Below are positions 31,915 to 41,569 of a stretch of 64,000 bases of DNA, one piece after another; within the stretch, counting starts at the first letter, position 1; each line of letters opens with the position of its first letter. Location of the stretch: assembly GCF_004355185.1 (NCBI RefSeq), contig NZ_CP037922.1:2450001-2514000 (forward strand), in the 5' to 3' direction. The notes beneath the pieces were generated by a model. The model ran no database searches. It saw only the letters and a program-made list of their open reading frames with translations, and was not told the DNA's origin. Origin of the DNA: Hymenobacter radiodurans (GTDB lineage: Bacteria; Bacteroidota; Bacteroidia; Cytophagales; Hymenobacteraceae). The position numbers were made by a program, and so were the translations under genes.

Positions 31915-32973
31915 TTACCAGTTGGTGCGGCGCAGCTTTTCGGGCTGCTGCACCCGAATAAATTTGTTGGTCAGCTCGATAATGCCATCTTGACGAAACT
32001 CGCTCAGCGTGCGGCTCAATGACTCGGGCGCCGTGCCAATCAAGGCCGCCATATCATCGCGCGACAGCTGAATCTGGGGGTCGGTGGGGTTAATGGCGCG
32101 CTGCTGCTCGTGCAGGCGCAGGAGCGTATCGGCCACGCGCTTGCGCAGGGAGTTGTACGCCATGTCGAGCAACAGATCCTCTTGCTCGCGCACCCGGCCC
32201 GCCAGCAGGCGCACAAACTGCTGACTTACCTCCGGATTCCGCATCACCAGCTGGGTAAAGTCGTCAGCGGGAATGTAAAGCAGAACGGAATCTTCCACGG
32301 CCACAGCCGAGTCGTGATGGGCAGTGCCCTCAAGGAGCGCTTTGTAGCCAAAAAAGTCCCCCGCCTGATACAAACCTGTAATTAGCTCCTTGCCGGCGGC
32401 GGTAGTTTTGCTGGTCTTCACCCGCCCCGACTGCACAAAATATAGCCGCGTAGCTTCATCTCCCTCAGCATACACAATCTGCTTGCGTGGTATCGAATGG
32501 GGCTTCCGATCGGCGGAAAGTGCGGTGAGGCTGCCCGTTTTCTGGGCATCGTGCAAAAACTCATCGAGCCCGCCAGCGTGCAAATCATACTCCGGCTTTA
32601 GGTGCTGAAAACGGTTCAGACGACCAGCAATGGCACTCAGCAACTCGCTGCTATCGAAGGGTTTGGTCAGGTAGTCATCGGCTCCCAGCTCCATGCCTTT
32701 GCGCAGGTCGGTGCGCTCTGTTTTGGCCGTCAGGAAGATAAAAGGCACCCCCGAGAGCTGCGGATTCTGGTTGAAAATGTGCAGCACGCCGTAGCCATCC
32801 AGCACGGGCATCATAATATCGCACACCACCAGATCAGGCTTGGTTTCCAACGCTTTTTCTATTCCCACCTTGCCATTTTCCGCCGTGATAACATTGTAGC
32901 CGGTCATTTCGAGAATCTCGGCGGTGTTCTCACGAATAAAATCGTTGTCCTCAATCAGCAGAATGGTTTTCAT
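31915..32973 (-). CDS. Response regulator with CRP/FNR effector
   Basis: 352 residues. The receiver domain (1-120) has E8/D9, phosphoacceptor D52 in LVVCDIMMPVLDGYG, and K in LTKPF. After a linker comes a cyclic-nucleotide-binding-type barrel (YAEGDEATRLYFVQSGRVKTSKTTAAGKELITGLYQAGDFFGYKALLEG), then a CRP-type winged helix (LSRDDMAALIGTAPESLSRTLSEFRQDGIIEL). It thus joins a two-component receiver to an FNR-like DNA-binding output. No FeS-type cysteine cluster is seen. It overlaps the histidine kinase gene by 23 nt, so the two form an operon and very likely a cognate pair. Confidence 0.9.
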   Translation of the reverse strand: MKTILLIEDNDFIRENTAEILEMTGYNVITAENGKVGIEKALETKPDLVVCDIMMPVLDGYGVLHIFNQNPQLSGVPFIFLTAKTERTDLRKGMELGADDYLTKPFDSSELLSAIAGRLNRFQHLKPEYDLHAGGLDEFLHDAQKTGSLTALSADRKPHSIPRKQIVYAEGDEATRLYFVQSGRVKTSKTTAAGKELITGLYQAGDFFGYKALLEGTAHHDSAVAVEDSVLLYIPADDFTQLVMRNPEVSQQFVRLLAGRVREQEDLLLDMAYNSLRKRVADTLLRLHEQQRAINPTDPQIQLSRDDMAALIGTAPESLSRTLSEFRQDGIIELTNKFIRVQQPEKLRRTNW

Positions 32974-34564
32974 AGGGGATTTTAATAGTGACGGTAGTGC
33001 CTACATCGAGTGTACTCTGCAGGGTAATGGTGCCATTCATTAGCTCCAAATACTTGGCAATAATATACAGGCCCAGGCCGGTACCCGGTACGTTCGTTAC
33101 GTTGCGAGCCCGAAAAAACCGCTCAAACAAGTGCTCCTGATCTTCCGCCGAGATACCTACGCCGTGGTCCCGGACCACCAGCGTGAGCTGCTCCCCCGCG
33201 CACTCAGCTGCTATTTCGACTACCGTATCTGGCCCGGAGTATTTGATGGCGTTCGAGAGTAAATTGACCACAATTTTGCGCAACAGCGAAGGATCGAGCC
33301 AGACAGCCTCGGGGCAATTGAATTGCTGCACAACGGTTTGTCCCGGCTTCAACAGGCCCTGCACATCGGTAATGGTATCATTCAGCAGCGCCGACAAGAT
33401 GAGGCGGGCGGGGCGGGCCTCCACCCGGCCTTCCTCAATACGCCCCACCGACAGGAACTCCTCCAGAATATCATTCAAATGATTGACCGACTGCCGGATG
33501 CGCTCGAGGTGGCGCAGACGCTTATCCTGCTGCTCGGTGGTGGGGTACTTCTCAATAAGCGAAGCGGAGGTAAGCACGGCCGTAAGCGGCGTCCGAAACT
33601 CGTGCGAGGCCATGGATACGAAACGGGATTTCAGCTCACCCAGCTCCTGTTCAGCGGCCAGGGCCTTGGCCAGCTCATCTTTACGCTGCTCCAACTGCTC
33701 CAGCGTGCTCAGCAGCGCATGCGTACGGTCGGCTACCTTTTGCTCCAGCTCGGCGTTGAGCCGCTCCACGCGCTGCCGCTCCGAAATCAGGGCTTGCTGG
33801 GCGTTCTTTTTGAAGGTAATATCGAGAATGTAGGACACCACAAACAGCTCCTCATCGAGGTAAAAATAGCTGAGACTCACCTCCACCGGGAACACTGATC
33901 CGTCTTTGCGAAGTGCCTCCAAGTCGCCGCGGTGAGCGCCCATGGAGCGTACCTGGGGCTGAGCATTGAATGATTCGCGCAGATTCTCGTGGCGGCGGCC
34001 ACCTGCATTTGGCACTAGGGCTTCAATTTTCTGCCCAACCAGCTCGCCCTCAGAATAGTCGAACTGCTGGTGAGCCATCTGATTGGCCGAGATAATCGTC
34101 CCACTCCGATTGCACACGACAATACCAATGGTGGCGTTGGCAAATACGGCCTCGAAACGGCGTACGCTCTGGGCTAGTTCGCGCTCGGCCTGCAGCAGGC
34201 GATTCTGCTCCGTGAGACGAACCATATAATAAGGCTTGCCAGCCACCTCAAAATAGGTGAGCTCGATGTGGGCCTGCAACAAATTCCTTCCTGGCCGGTT
34301 GATTTCTACCTCGGCTTCCTGACGGTGACTTTGCCGGGCTTTCGCAAGCAGGGCAGTCCATTCAGCTTCCGTAAAGCTGGGGGTAAGTAGCGTGCGGGCG
34401 GGCTCAATTAATAGCTCCTCCTCTGAGTTATAGCCTAACAACTTTACTCCCGCCGGATTTACTCGTGCGAATCGCTTCTCGGTGGCGTCATAAACACCTA
34501 CAAATTCGGTAGCCCGATTGAGCAGAATATCATTTATGGCGAGTGCAAAAGGGTTGTCTGGCAT
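32951..34564 (-). CDS. PAS-domain sensor histidine kinase
   Basis: 537 residues, soluble (no membrane helix). Two PAS domains (about 15-130 and 140-265; the second has FEAVFANATIGIVVCNRSGTIISANQMAHQQFDYSEGELVGQKIEALVP and GSVFPVEVSLSYFYLDEELFVVSYILDITFKK), a coiled coil (about 265-305), the H-box ASHEFRTPLTAVL with the phosphorylated His near 320, and ATPase boxes VVNLLSNAIKYS, VRDHGVGIS and GTGLGLYIIAKYLELMNG. Its 3' end overlaps the receiver-CRP gene. A soluble PAS sensor with a CRP/FNR-type regulator suggests sensing of a cytoplasmic signal such as redox or oxygen (inference). Confidence 0.93.
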   Translation of the reverse strand: MPDNPFALAINDILLNRATEFVGVYDATEKRFARVNPAGVKLLGYNSEEELLIEPARTLLTPSFTEAEWTALLAKARQSHRQEAEVEINRPGRNLLQAHIELTYFEVAGKPYYMVRLTEQNRLLQAERELAQSVRRFEAVFANATIGIVVCNRSGTIISANQMAHQQFDYSEGELVGQKIEALVPNAGGRRHENLRESFNAQPQVRSMGAHRGDLEALRKDGSVFPVEVSLSYFYLDEELFVVSYILDITFKKNAQQALISERQRVERLNAELEQKVADRTHALLSTLEQLEQRKDELAKALAAEQELGELKSRFVSMASHEFRTPLTAVLTSASLIEKYPTTEQQDKRLRHLERIRQSVNHLNDILEEFLSVGRIEEGRVEARPARLILSALLNDTITDVQGLLKPGQTVVQQFNCPEAVWLDPSLLRKIVVNLLSNAIKYSGPDTVVEIAAECAGEQLTLVVRDHGVGISAEDQEHLFERFFRARNVTNVPGTGLGLYIIAKYLELMNGTITLQSTLDVGTTVTIKIPYENHSAD

Positions 34565-34588
34565 AATAAAAGAAAATGCAAGCGAAGG

Positions 34589-34625
34589 GCGGCCGCGGGG
34601 GGCAAAATTTGCCCCCCGCGGCCGC
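34589..34625. repeat. Perfect 37-bp palindrome from two inverted G6C motifs
   Basis: Arms of 18 nt (34589-34606 and 34608-34625) around a single A. Each arm contains GCGGCCGC and GGGGGGC plus AAA. It lies 25 nt before the histidine kinase start codon, within its leader, and between divergent genes. There is no U-tract outside the stem, so it is not a standard terminator. Confidence 0.85.
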
Positions 34626-34797
34626 TCAAGGGTATCATTTTGGAGTGCCTTGACTAGAACTGGAGTCAGTCAAAGGTGGTCAAAAATCGCCTGTAGAAAT
34701 GATACGTGACAAATGTCAAGACGATACTTGACAACCCTCATGGAGGAACAGGAGGGCACGAGGCTAATTTTACGACATACATTTAACATATCCCATC

Positions 34798-35121
34798 ATG
34801 TCCCCCTCTTCACCCTCACCTGTGCTGCAGCCCGACACGGCCGTTTTGCTGGTGCTGCTGCCGCTGGTTTCTGCGGGCGAAGCTTCGTCCGGGACACACA
34901 GCAACGCCTCGATTCGCACGCTGCAAGGGCGACTTGGCCCCGGAATACGAGTACTCAGGATTGACGAAGCCAGCCATCCGGCCGTGGTGCGCAGCTTTGG
35001 CACGCCCGAACTGCCCGCCTGCGTGCTGGTACGACAGGGAGTGGAACTGTGGCGGCAGCACGGCCTGCCAGAAGATGAAGACGTTTTCTCTGCCCTGCTG
35101 GAAGCGGCGCACGCGCAGTAA
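34798..35121 (+). CDS. Small thioredoxin-fold-like protein
   Basis: 107 residues. The C-terminal half, IRVLRIDEASHPAVVRSFGTPELPACVLVRQGVELWRQHGLPEDEDVFSALLEA, has the cis-proline strand and the fV..G.e..r..G pattern of the thioredoxin fold. The N-terminal half has no CxxC, so it is not an ordinary disulphide reductase. Divergent from the histidine kinase; the role is unknown. Confidence 0.6.
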   Translation: MSPSSPSPVLQPDTAVLLVLLPLVSAGEASSGTHSNASIRTLQGRLGPGIRVLRIDEASHPAVVRSFGTPELPACVLVRQGVELWRQHGLPEDEDVFSALLEAAHAQ

Positions 35122-35197
35122 ACCACTTTTACACTCTGCCCCACTTTCCTCTAAAACAGGAGACTATTGGGAAGCAGAAGCAGTTAGTTATTACACT

Positions 35198-35250
35198 AAG
35201 GGCATGGCCCTGGAGATTGATAATCTTCAGGGGCCATGCCCTTCTTTTTG
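35198..35250 (+). terminator. Terminator after the thioredoxin-like gene
   Basis: AAGGGCATGGCCC... (from 35198) pairs with ...GGGCCATGCCCTT (to 35243), arms of about 20 nt with small mismatches, followed by CTTTTT. Confidence 0.8.
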
Positions 35251-35980
35251 GCAGCTAGTTTCAAGGTCGGAATCATAAAAACATATACTTCGCTACAGTC
35301 TGCACCGCTTTCGGGTGGATCATTTATATAAATTATATTCTTAGTGCCTAACCATAAAGCAGAGAGGAATTACCGACTGCTCTTATGACCTTATGGTCGA
35401 TCAGTTAGCTGAGTTCAGGAGGGAGGCCGATGTACGCTTGCCACTCTAGCTTAGGTCAGGGCTTCGCGGGCTGAAACCGGAGCTACCGATTTGAGCTTGC
35501 CCGCAGCACTGAAGAGCTTACGCATGCTCCTCCAGAGAAACTTTCGTACCGCCAACGGTCACTTCTAGCAGCACGCCGACATGCACTAGCCCTCTGGGGA
35601 GAGACAGATTGAAGCGCCTTGGGCCGAGTAGATGCACAGTTATGTCAGGGCCCCGAGTGTGACGAGTACAAGTGGAAGCAGTGTGCCTTGGATACCCTTT
35701 ATGCTAAACGTCAATCTGTAGTTTAAAATAACATCAAACGATTACGTTGGCTTAATTCCACCCCCTATTTCGACTAAATAAACCCGCCTTTTCCCAAGGT
35801 TGCTGCGCTACTTTTATCCTAGTCAACCTAGAAAAGGGAAAGCATTCACTGATTTCTTTTTCAGGGCCTACGCTAGGTTCTTCCTGCCATTGAGAAGTCC
35901 ACTGACCAAGCTAAGTAGGCTTTCACTTTCTTCATCTTCCCACCTGTTCCGGTTCACCCCGGAATGCCAAACTTCACTCT
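35251..35980. other. Long non-coding stretch upstream of susC
   Basis: About 730 nt with no convincing gene. The part near 35520-35660 stays open for some 50 codons on the minus strand, but with no start, no recognised family and a stop soon after, so it may be a worn gene remnant. The susC promoter should lie in 35700-35960, where the sequence is AT-rich up to about 35790. Confidence 0.5.
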
Positions 35981-38900
35981 ATGAAACGAGAATGGCTACT
36001 CCTGTGCGGTACGCTCTTATCCCTCAAAGGGACGGACGTCTTCAGCGCCCCGAGCCCCGCTTCCCGAGACGGCGCCGCGTGGGCTCTCGCCTCTACCATC
36101 CCTGAAAAAGCCCCCCGCACTCCCGACCTGACCATTACCGGTACCATCACCGATGAGAAAGACCAGGGCCTGCCCGGCGCGACCGTAGTGGTGAAGGGCA
36201 CCACCATTGGCACCGGCACCGATACCCAGGGCAAGTTCACGCTGACCGTGCCCGAGGCCAACGCCGGCGGCACCCTGGTGGTCAGCTTCGTGGGCTACAC
36301 CTCTCAGGAAATACCTATCAGCGGCCGCACCAGCATCAGCGTGCAGCTCCGGCCCGATGCTCAGGCCCTAAGCGAAGTGGTGGTGGTAGGCTACGGCACC
36401 CAGAAGCGGGAGGATGTAACGGGCTCCGTGGCTTCCGTGCCCACGGACCGCCTGGAGAAAATTCCGGTCTCGAACGTGGCCCAGGCCCTGCAGGGCGCGG
36501 TAGCCGGCGTCACCATCACGGCGCCCTCGAGCGTGCCCGGCAGCCAGCCTAACATTCAGATTCGGGGGGTGCGCTCGATTACGGCCGGCACCAATCCTTA
36601 CCTGGTGGTGGATGGGGTGCCGTTTCCGGGCAATCTCAACGACATCAACCCCAACGACATTGCCTCCATTGAGATTCTGAAAGATGCCTCCTCCACCGCC
36701 ATCTACGGCACGCGGGGCTCCAACGGGGTCATTCTGGTGACCACCAAGCGCGGCAAAACCGGCAAGCCCCAGATTCGCTACAACGGCTACGGCGGCCCCG
36801 AGTACATGGTCAACAACCTCCACCCGCTCGACGGGCCGGCCTTCTCGGAGAAGTGGCAAGAGTTTACGCGCCAGCGGGGCATTAACCTTACGCCCGTGCC
36901 CAACACCGGGGAGCTGGCCAACTACGAGGCCGGCAAAACCACCGACTGGATGGATCTTATTTCTCAGCAGGGCTCCATTCAGAACCACAACGCCTCCATC
37001 TCGGGCGGCACCGAGGACGTGAAGTACTTCGTGTCGGGCGACTACTTCAAGCAGCGGGGCATCATCAAGGGCTACCAGTTTCAGCGCATCAGTCTGCGCA
37101 CGAACATTGATGCCAACCTCACGCCCTGGCTGCGCATTGGCACTTCGGCCTTCTACTCCACTTCCAACGACGACGGCGGCCGCGCCAGCCTCAGCCTAGC
37201 CCAGGTGCTGAGTCCCTACGGCACGCCTTTCAACCCCGACGGCACCTACACCATCTTTCCCCAGCCCCCGGAGCAGCTGGTCAACAACGCTTTGCTGGGG
37301 CTGACCACCCAGCGTGAGGACCGCGTGAATCAGCTCACGGGCACGGGCTACGCCGAGGTGGAACCGACCTTTTTGGAAGGCTTGAAGTACCGGGTGAACG
37401 GCACCTACTCCTACCGGCCAGGCCGCTTCGCCAACTATGCTGGCCGGCCCGCCGGGGATTTGCGCGGCACCGCTCAGCTCATCAACGACGAGCGCCAGAA
37501 CTACACGGTCGAGAACATCCTGTTTTACAACAAGAGCATCGGCAAGCATAACTTCGACCTGACGGCCCTCTATAGCGCCCAGCAGAACCGCTATTTCACG
37601 ACCAGCGAAACGGCCACCGGCTTTATCAATGACCGGATCGGCTTCAACAGCATCGGCTCGGGTGCTAACGCGCCCACCATTAGCTCCTTCAACGAGCGGC
37701 GGACCCTGGTCTCGCAAATGGGCCGCCTGAACTACAACTACGACAGCCGCTACCTGCTCACGGTTACAGCTCGGCGCGACGGCTCCTCCGTGTTCGGGGC
37801 CGATGCCGACAAGTACGCCATCTTCCCCTCCATTGCCCTGGGTTGGAACATTGCTAACGAGGCTTTTTTGAAGGATCAGGTGGCAGTGAGTTTGCTGAAG
37901 CTGCGCTTTTCCTACGGCACTACGGGCAATGAGGGCATCAACCCCTACCAGACCATCACAGGCAACGCCCTGCTGCAGTACGCCTACGGGGGCGTAGCGG
38001 CCACGGGCCTGCGAGCCGACCGCATCGGCAACACCCGGCTGAAGTGGGAGCAAACCACCAGCAGCAACTACGCGGTGGACTTTGGCGTCCTGAAAAACCG
38101 CATCACGGGTACTGTGGAGTACTACAACGCCGAAACCGAGGACTTGCTCTTGAACCGGCAGATTCCGATTATCTCGGGCTACGGCACCATTCTCGACAAC
38201 GTGGGCTCGGTGCGTAACCGGGGCATAGAAATGAGCTTGACCACGGCCAACGTACAGACCCCCGATTTCACCTGGGAAACAACCCTGAATGCCTCGGGCA
38301 ATCGCAACAAGCTCCTGAGCCTGGGCTACACTGATGCCGACGACATCGGCAACCGCCTCTTCATCGGCCGCTCCCTGGGAGCCGTGTATGACTACGTGAA
38401 AACCGGCGTGTGGCAGGTGGGCGAAGACCCGGCCGGCCTGGACCCGACTGCCAAGCCCGGCGACCTCAAGTTTGAGGATCTCAACGGCGACGGGCAAATC
38501 ACGACCCTGGACCGCAAGTACCTGGGCTCGACCCTGCCCAAATGGCAAGGCGGTATCACCAACACTTTCACATACAAGGGCTTGAGCTTGCGGGTGTTTA
38601 TTCAGACCGTGCAGGGCGTGCTCAAAAACAACAACAACCTGAACTTCCTGGACTTGGGCGGCCGCCTGAACGTGCCGCGCGAGGTCGGCTACTGGACGCC
38701 CGAAAACCAGAGTCAGGACCGGCCCGGCCTGAGCTACATCAACCCCCGCGGCTACGGCTTCCCTACCAACGGCAGCTTCACCCGCCTAAAGGATCTGACC
38801 CTGAACTATGCTTTCCCGGCCCCGTTGCTGGATAAGCTGCACCTGGGCACCCTGTCGGTGTACGTGAGCGGGCGCAACATTTATACCTGGACCGACTGGG

Positions 38901-39091
38901 TGGGCTGGGACCCTGAGCAGACTTACACGTTGGGCAACGGCACGGGCAATATCGACAACCCCGTCAGCCTGCTCACTTCCTCCACCAACTTCAGCCCCAC
39001 CACGAGCGTCAACAGCGGCACCGCGGGCCAAAACCCCAACTTCCCGACCGTGCGCTCCTTCGTGTTTGGGCTCAACATTGGGTTGCGCTAA
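35981..39091 (+). CDS. SusC/RagA family TonB-linked outer-membrane transporter
   Basis: 1036 residues. Signal peptide at the start, then a carboxypeptidase-regulatory-like beta domain (about 45-125: DLTITGTITDEKDQGLPGATVVVKGTTIGTGTDTQGKFTLTVPE), the TonB-box region and plug (LSEVVVVGYGTQKREDVTGSVASV ... IQIRGVRSITAGTNPYLVVDGVPFPGNLNDINPNDIASIEILKDASSTAIYGTRGSNGVILVTTKRGK), and a long beta barrel ending in SFVFGLNIGLR. SusC proteins import oligosaccharides across the outer membrane together with a SusD lid. The susD gene starts 29 nt later. The locus context points to plant cell-wall oligosaccharides. Confidence 0.96.
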   Translation: MKREWLLLCGTLLSLKGTDVFSAPSPASRDGAAWALASTIPEKAPRTPDLTITGTITDEKDQGLPGATVVVKGTTIGTGTDTQGKFTLTVPEANAGGTLVVSFVGYTSQEIPISGRTSISVQLRPDAQALSEVVVVGYGTQKREDVTGSVASVPTDRLEKIPVSNVAQALQGAVAGVTITAPSSVPGSQPNIQIRGVRSITAGTNPYLVVDGVPFPGNLNDINPNDIASIEILKDASSTAIYGTRGSNGVILVTTKRGKTGKPQIRYNGYGGPEYMVNNLHPLDGPAFSEKWQEFTRQRGINLTPVPNTGELANYEAGKTTDWMDLISQQGSIQNHNASISGGTEDVKYFVSGDYFKQRGIIKGYQFQRISLRTNIDANLTPWLRIGTSAFYSTSNDDGGRASLSLAQVLSPYGTPFNPDGTYTIFPQPPEQLVNNALLGLTTQREDRVNQLTGTGYAEVEPTFLEGLKYRVNGTYSYRPGRFANYAGRPAGDLRGTAQLINDERQNYTVENILFYNKSIGKHNFDLTALYSAQQNRYFTTSETATGFINDRIGFNSIGSGANAPTISSFNERRTLVSQMGRLNYNYDSRYLLTVTARRDGSSVFGADADKYAIFPSIALGWNIANEAFLKDQVAVSLLKLRFSYGTTGNEGINPYQTITGNALLQYAYGGVAATGLRADRIGNTRLKWEQTTSSNYAVDFGVLKNRITGTVEYYNAETEDLLLNRQIPIISGYGTILDNVGSVRNRGIEMSLTTANVQTPDFTWETTLNASGNRNKLLSLGYTDADDIGNRLFIGRSLGAVYDYVKTGVWQVGEDPAGLDPTAKPGDLKFEDLNGDGQITTLDRKYLGSTLPKWQGGITNTFTYKGLSLRVFIQTVQGVLKNNNNLNFLDLGGRLNVPREVGYWTPENQSQDRPGLSYINPRGYGFPTNGSFTRLKDLTLNYAFPAPLLDKLHLGTLSVYVSGRNIYTWTDWVGWDPEQTYTLGNGTGNIDNPVSLLTSSTNFSPTTSVNSGTAGQNPNFPTVRSFVFGLNIGLR

Positions 39092-39120
39092 CCCTCCCAC
39101 CCGACTTAGCACTCCGAACT

Positions 39121-40697
39121 ATGAAACGTTTTACGATAGCTCTTACGGCTTTACTCATTACTTCTCAGCTGGTTAGCTCGTGTAAAGATGAGTACCTGGA
39201 GGAAAATCCGGCCTCCCTCTATACTCCCCAAACGGTGCTCGTGGACTCCCTGGGCTTTGAGTCGGCCATGGCCGGCCTGCAGTCGGTGGTGCGCGAGCAG
39301 TACACCCGCTCCGATGAGCAGGGTTTGCTGGGCATGATGCAGCTGGGTACCGACGTGGCCATTCCCGGCCAGGTGCAGGGCGCGGAAATTCCCTACTACA
39401 ACTACGGGCTGCTCAACGCCCAGGACCAGGCCAGCGCCGTGATGTGGAGCTGGGCTTACCGCACCATCAACAACGCCAACCAGATTATTCAGGCCGCGGA
39501 AACGGCCCCGGCCACCCTCCGCCAGGGCTACAAAAACCGGATCAGCGGCGAGGCGCGCTTCTTCCGGGCCTACGCCTACAACTTCCTGGCGACTCTCTGG
39601 GGCGACGTGCCGCTGATTGAGCAGGCCATCACGGCCCCGCGCACGGACTTCACCCGGACGCCGGTGGCCGAGGTCAACGCCTTTATCATCAACGACTTGA
39701 CCACGGCCATTCCCAACATGTTTATTGCCAGCCGGGCCGCCTCCGGCCGTATCACCCGGGGCGCGGCCCAGCACTTGCTCGGCGAGGTTTACCTGCGCGC
39801 GGGCCAGCCCGCGCTGGCCGAGAAAGTATTGCAAGAGCTCATTAGCAGCGGGCAGTACCGGCTCATCACGGCCCGCTACGGGGTGCGGGCCAGTGCGCCC
39901 GGCGACTACTTTGCCGACATGTTCATCATCGGCAACCAGCGCCGCAGCCAGGGCAACACGGAGCTGATCTGGGGCATTGAGCAGCAGCTGCTCGTGCCCG
40001 GGGGCACCACCAGTGCCCAGCAGCGCCGCATGTGGGTGCCCGCTTACTACAACATCCGGGGCATGGCCCTGGCCGACTCCTTGGGGGCCGTGGACTGGGC
40101 CGCCTACGCCTGAGCAACTGGGTGGACTACCGCCTGTATTCACCGGAGGATATGCGCAACTCCAAGTACAACCTCAAGCGCCGGTTTTACTACAACGACC
40201 CGGCTCAGACGGCTCTCTTTGGTCGGCCCGTCACGGGCCTGCGGGGCTCGGATACCATCTTCAACATCACGCCCTACACCACCAAGTGGAATCAGTTTGA
40301 CCCCAGTGACACCTTCGGCTTTGGCACCATCAAGGACCTGACTATGATGCGCCTGGGTGAAACCTACCTGCTGCTGGCCGAGGCGCAATTTAAGCAGGGC
40401 AACACGGCCGGGGCCGCCGCCAGCCTCAACGTGCTGCGCACCCGGGCCCGCGCCGCCCAGGTCACGCCCGGCCAGGTGAATCTCAACCTCATCCTGGATG
40501 AGCGGGCCCGCGAGCTGATCGGCGAGGAGCAGCGCCGCCTGACCCTAGTGCGCACGGGCACCCTAATTGAGCGCACGCAGCGCCTGAACGGGGCCTCCGT
40601 CACTGGCCTGACGGCCAAGAATGTGCTGCTGCCCATCCCTCAGACCTCCATTGTCTTGAACAGCGACGCCCAGCTCGCCCAAAACCCCGGCTACTAA
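39121..40697 (+). CDS. SusD/RagB family lipoprotein, one frame break
   Basis: 525 residues when restored. Signal MKRFTIALTALLITSQLVSSC with lipid site C21. The helical TPR-like body shows AMAGLQSVVREQYTR, YRTINNANQIIQAAETAPAT and SGEARFFRAYAYNFLATLWGDVPLIEQAI. The frame is lost at the G5 run 40083-40087; one more G gives LADSLGGRGLGRLRLSNWVDYRLYSPEDMRNSKYN, joining the C-terminal part with TMMRLGETYLLLAEAQFKQGNTAGAAASLNVLRTRA and ending LAQNPGY. It covers the mouth of the SusC barrel and binds glycan. The missing base would complete the six-G motif. Confidence 0.92.
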
Positions 40698-40721
40698 GCT
40701 CAGCATCGGCTAACAAGCCAT

Positions 40722-40767
40722 AAAAAAGCCCCCCAGGCCGCTAGTCGCGGCCATTGGGGGCTTTTTT
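40722..40767. terminator. Terminator between susD and the minus-strand CAZyme genes
   Basis: A6, GCCCCCCAGGCCG, loop, CGGCCATTGGGGGC and T6. It ends susCD on the plus strand and the opposing operon on the minus strand. Confidence 0.9.
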
Positions 40768-40825
40768 ATGGGTACTTATGGAATACGACCACGCCCGTGC
40801 CGGCCTCGGGTCTGGTCCTTTTGGC

Positions 40826-41569
40826 TTACTTACTTTGGTAAAGGATGCGGCCTTTGCTAATGGTATAGGCCACCTACGTCAGGTGCTCGATGTTAACGGC
40901 CGGGTCTGCCGTCAGCAGCACCAGATCCGCCTGTTTGCCCACGGCAATGGTACCGGTTTGCTGGCTTAGCCCAAAGCGCTGGGCGGGGTTGGTGGTTAAC
41001 GCGGCCAGAATCTGCGCAAACGACAGCCCGGCCTGGGCCAGCAGCTTATACTCCTGGGCCGGGGAGTAGTCCGACATAAAGCCCACGTCCGTCCCGAACA
41101 GAATTTACCCCCAGCGGCGGCGTACGTAAGCAACTGCTCCACCGCCGTGAGCAACAAGGGATGGTTCGCCGGGGCGTGGCCGGTGCGCTCTAATTCCCAG
41201 TGGTAGAGCTTAAGCGTAGGAATTAGGGCTACGTGCTGCGCGCGCAGGGCTTTAATGAGGGCGGGGGACCAGTTCTTCCGATCTTCGGGCGCAACGTGCA
41301 CCAGCACGTCTACCCCGCCGGTGACGGCTGCAGCTACCCCCGTATTGTCGGTGGGGTGAGCAAACACGGGCTTTCCTTGCGTGTGGGCCGCGGCCGTCGC
41401 CGCCCGGATCACTTCCGGCGGCATGGTCACAATAGCTTTGCCCGTGTGTGCCCGCGTACGGTTTCCGCCTTGCGTCCGAAAATGGCCAAGTTCTGCCTTC
41501 CCTTGGTAGAGCTTTACGCCGGTGAGTTCACCGCTGCCTTGCCCGGGATGGTCGCGGCTGCGGAGCCAA
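40826..41569 (-). pseudogene. Decayed amidohydrolase-family gene
   Basis: Fragment of an imidazolonepropionase-like amidohydrolase. Recognisable parts: TGVKLYQGKAELG ... TMPPEVIRAATAAAHTQGKPVFAHPTDNTGVAAAVTGGVDVLVHVAPED, ALIPTLKLYHWELERTGHAPANHPLLLTAVEQLLTYAAAGG, then in another frame ILFGTDVGFMSDYSPAQEYKLLAQAGLSFAQILAALTTNPAQRFGLSQQTGTIAVGKQADLVLLTADPAVNIEHLT, a TAG stop, and the family ending VAYTISKGRILYQSK. Lesions: the first ~170 residues with the HxH metal site are missing, there is a one-base frame shift near 41104-41112, and a nonsense TAG at 40874-40876. Unlike the homopolymer cases, this is real decay. It directly follows the BNR-4 gene. Confidence 0.85.

Noticed and set aside
35461..35700. 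Possible gene remnant on the minus strand in the gap upstream of susC
   Set aside because: Only about 50 open codons, no start and no family recognised; kept as an unexplained stretch.
37196..38548. A 450-codon open frame on the strand opposite susC, and similar long frames opposite susD (39151-40143), parE (18279-19001) and others
   Set aside because: These are shadows of GC-rich codon use; the true genes on the other strand have clear families, and the shadows have low-complexity, unfamiliar protein text.
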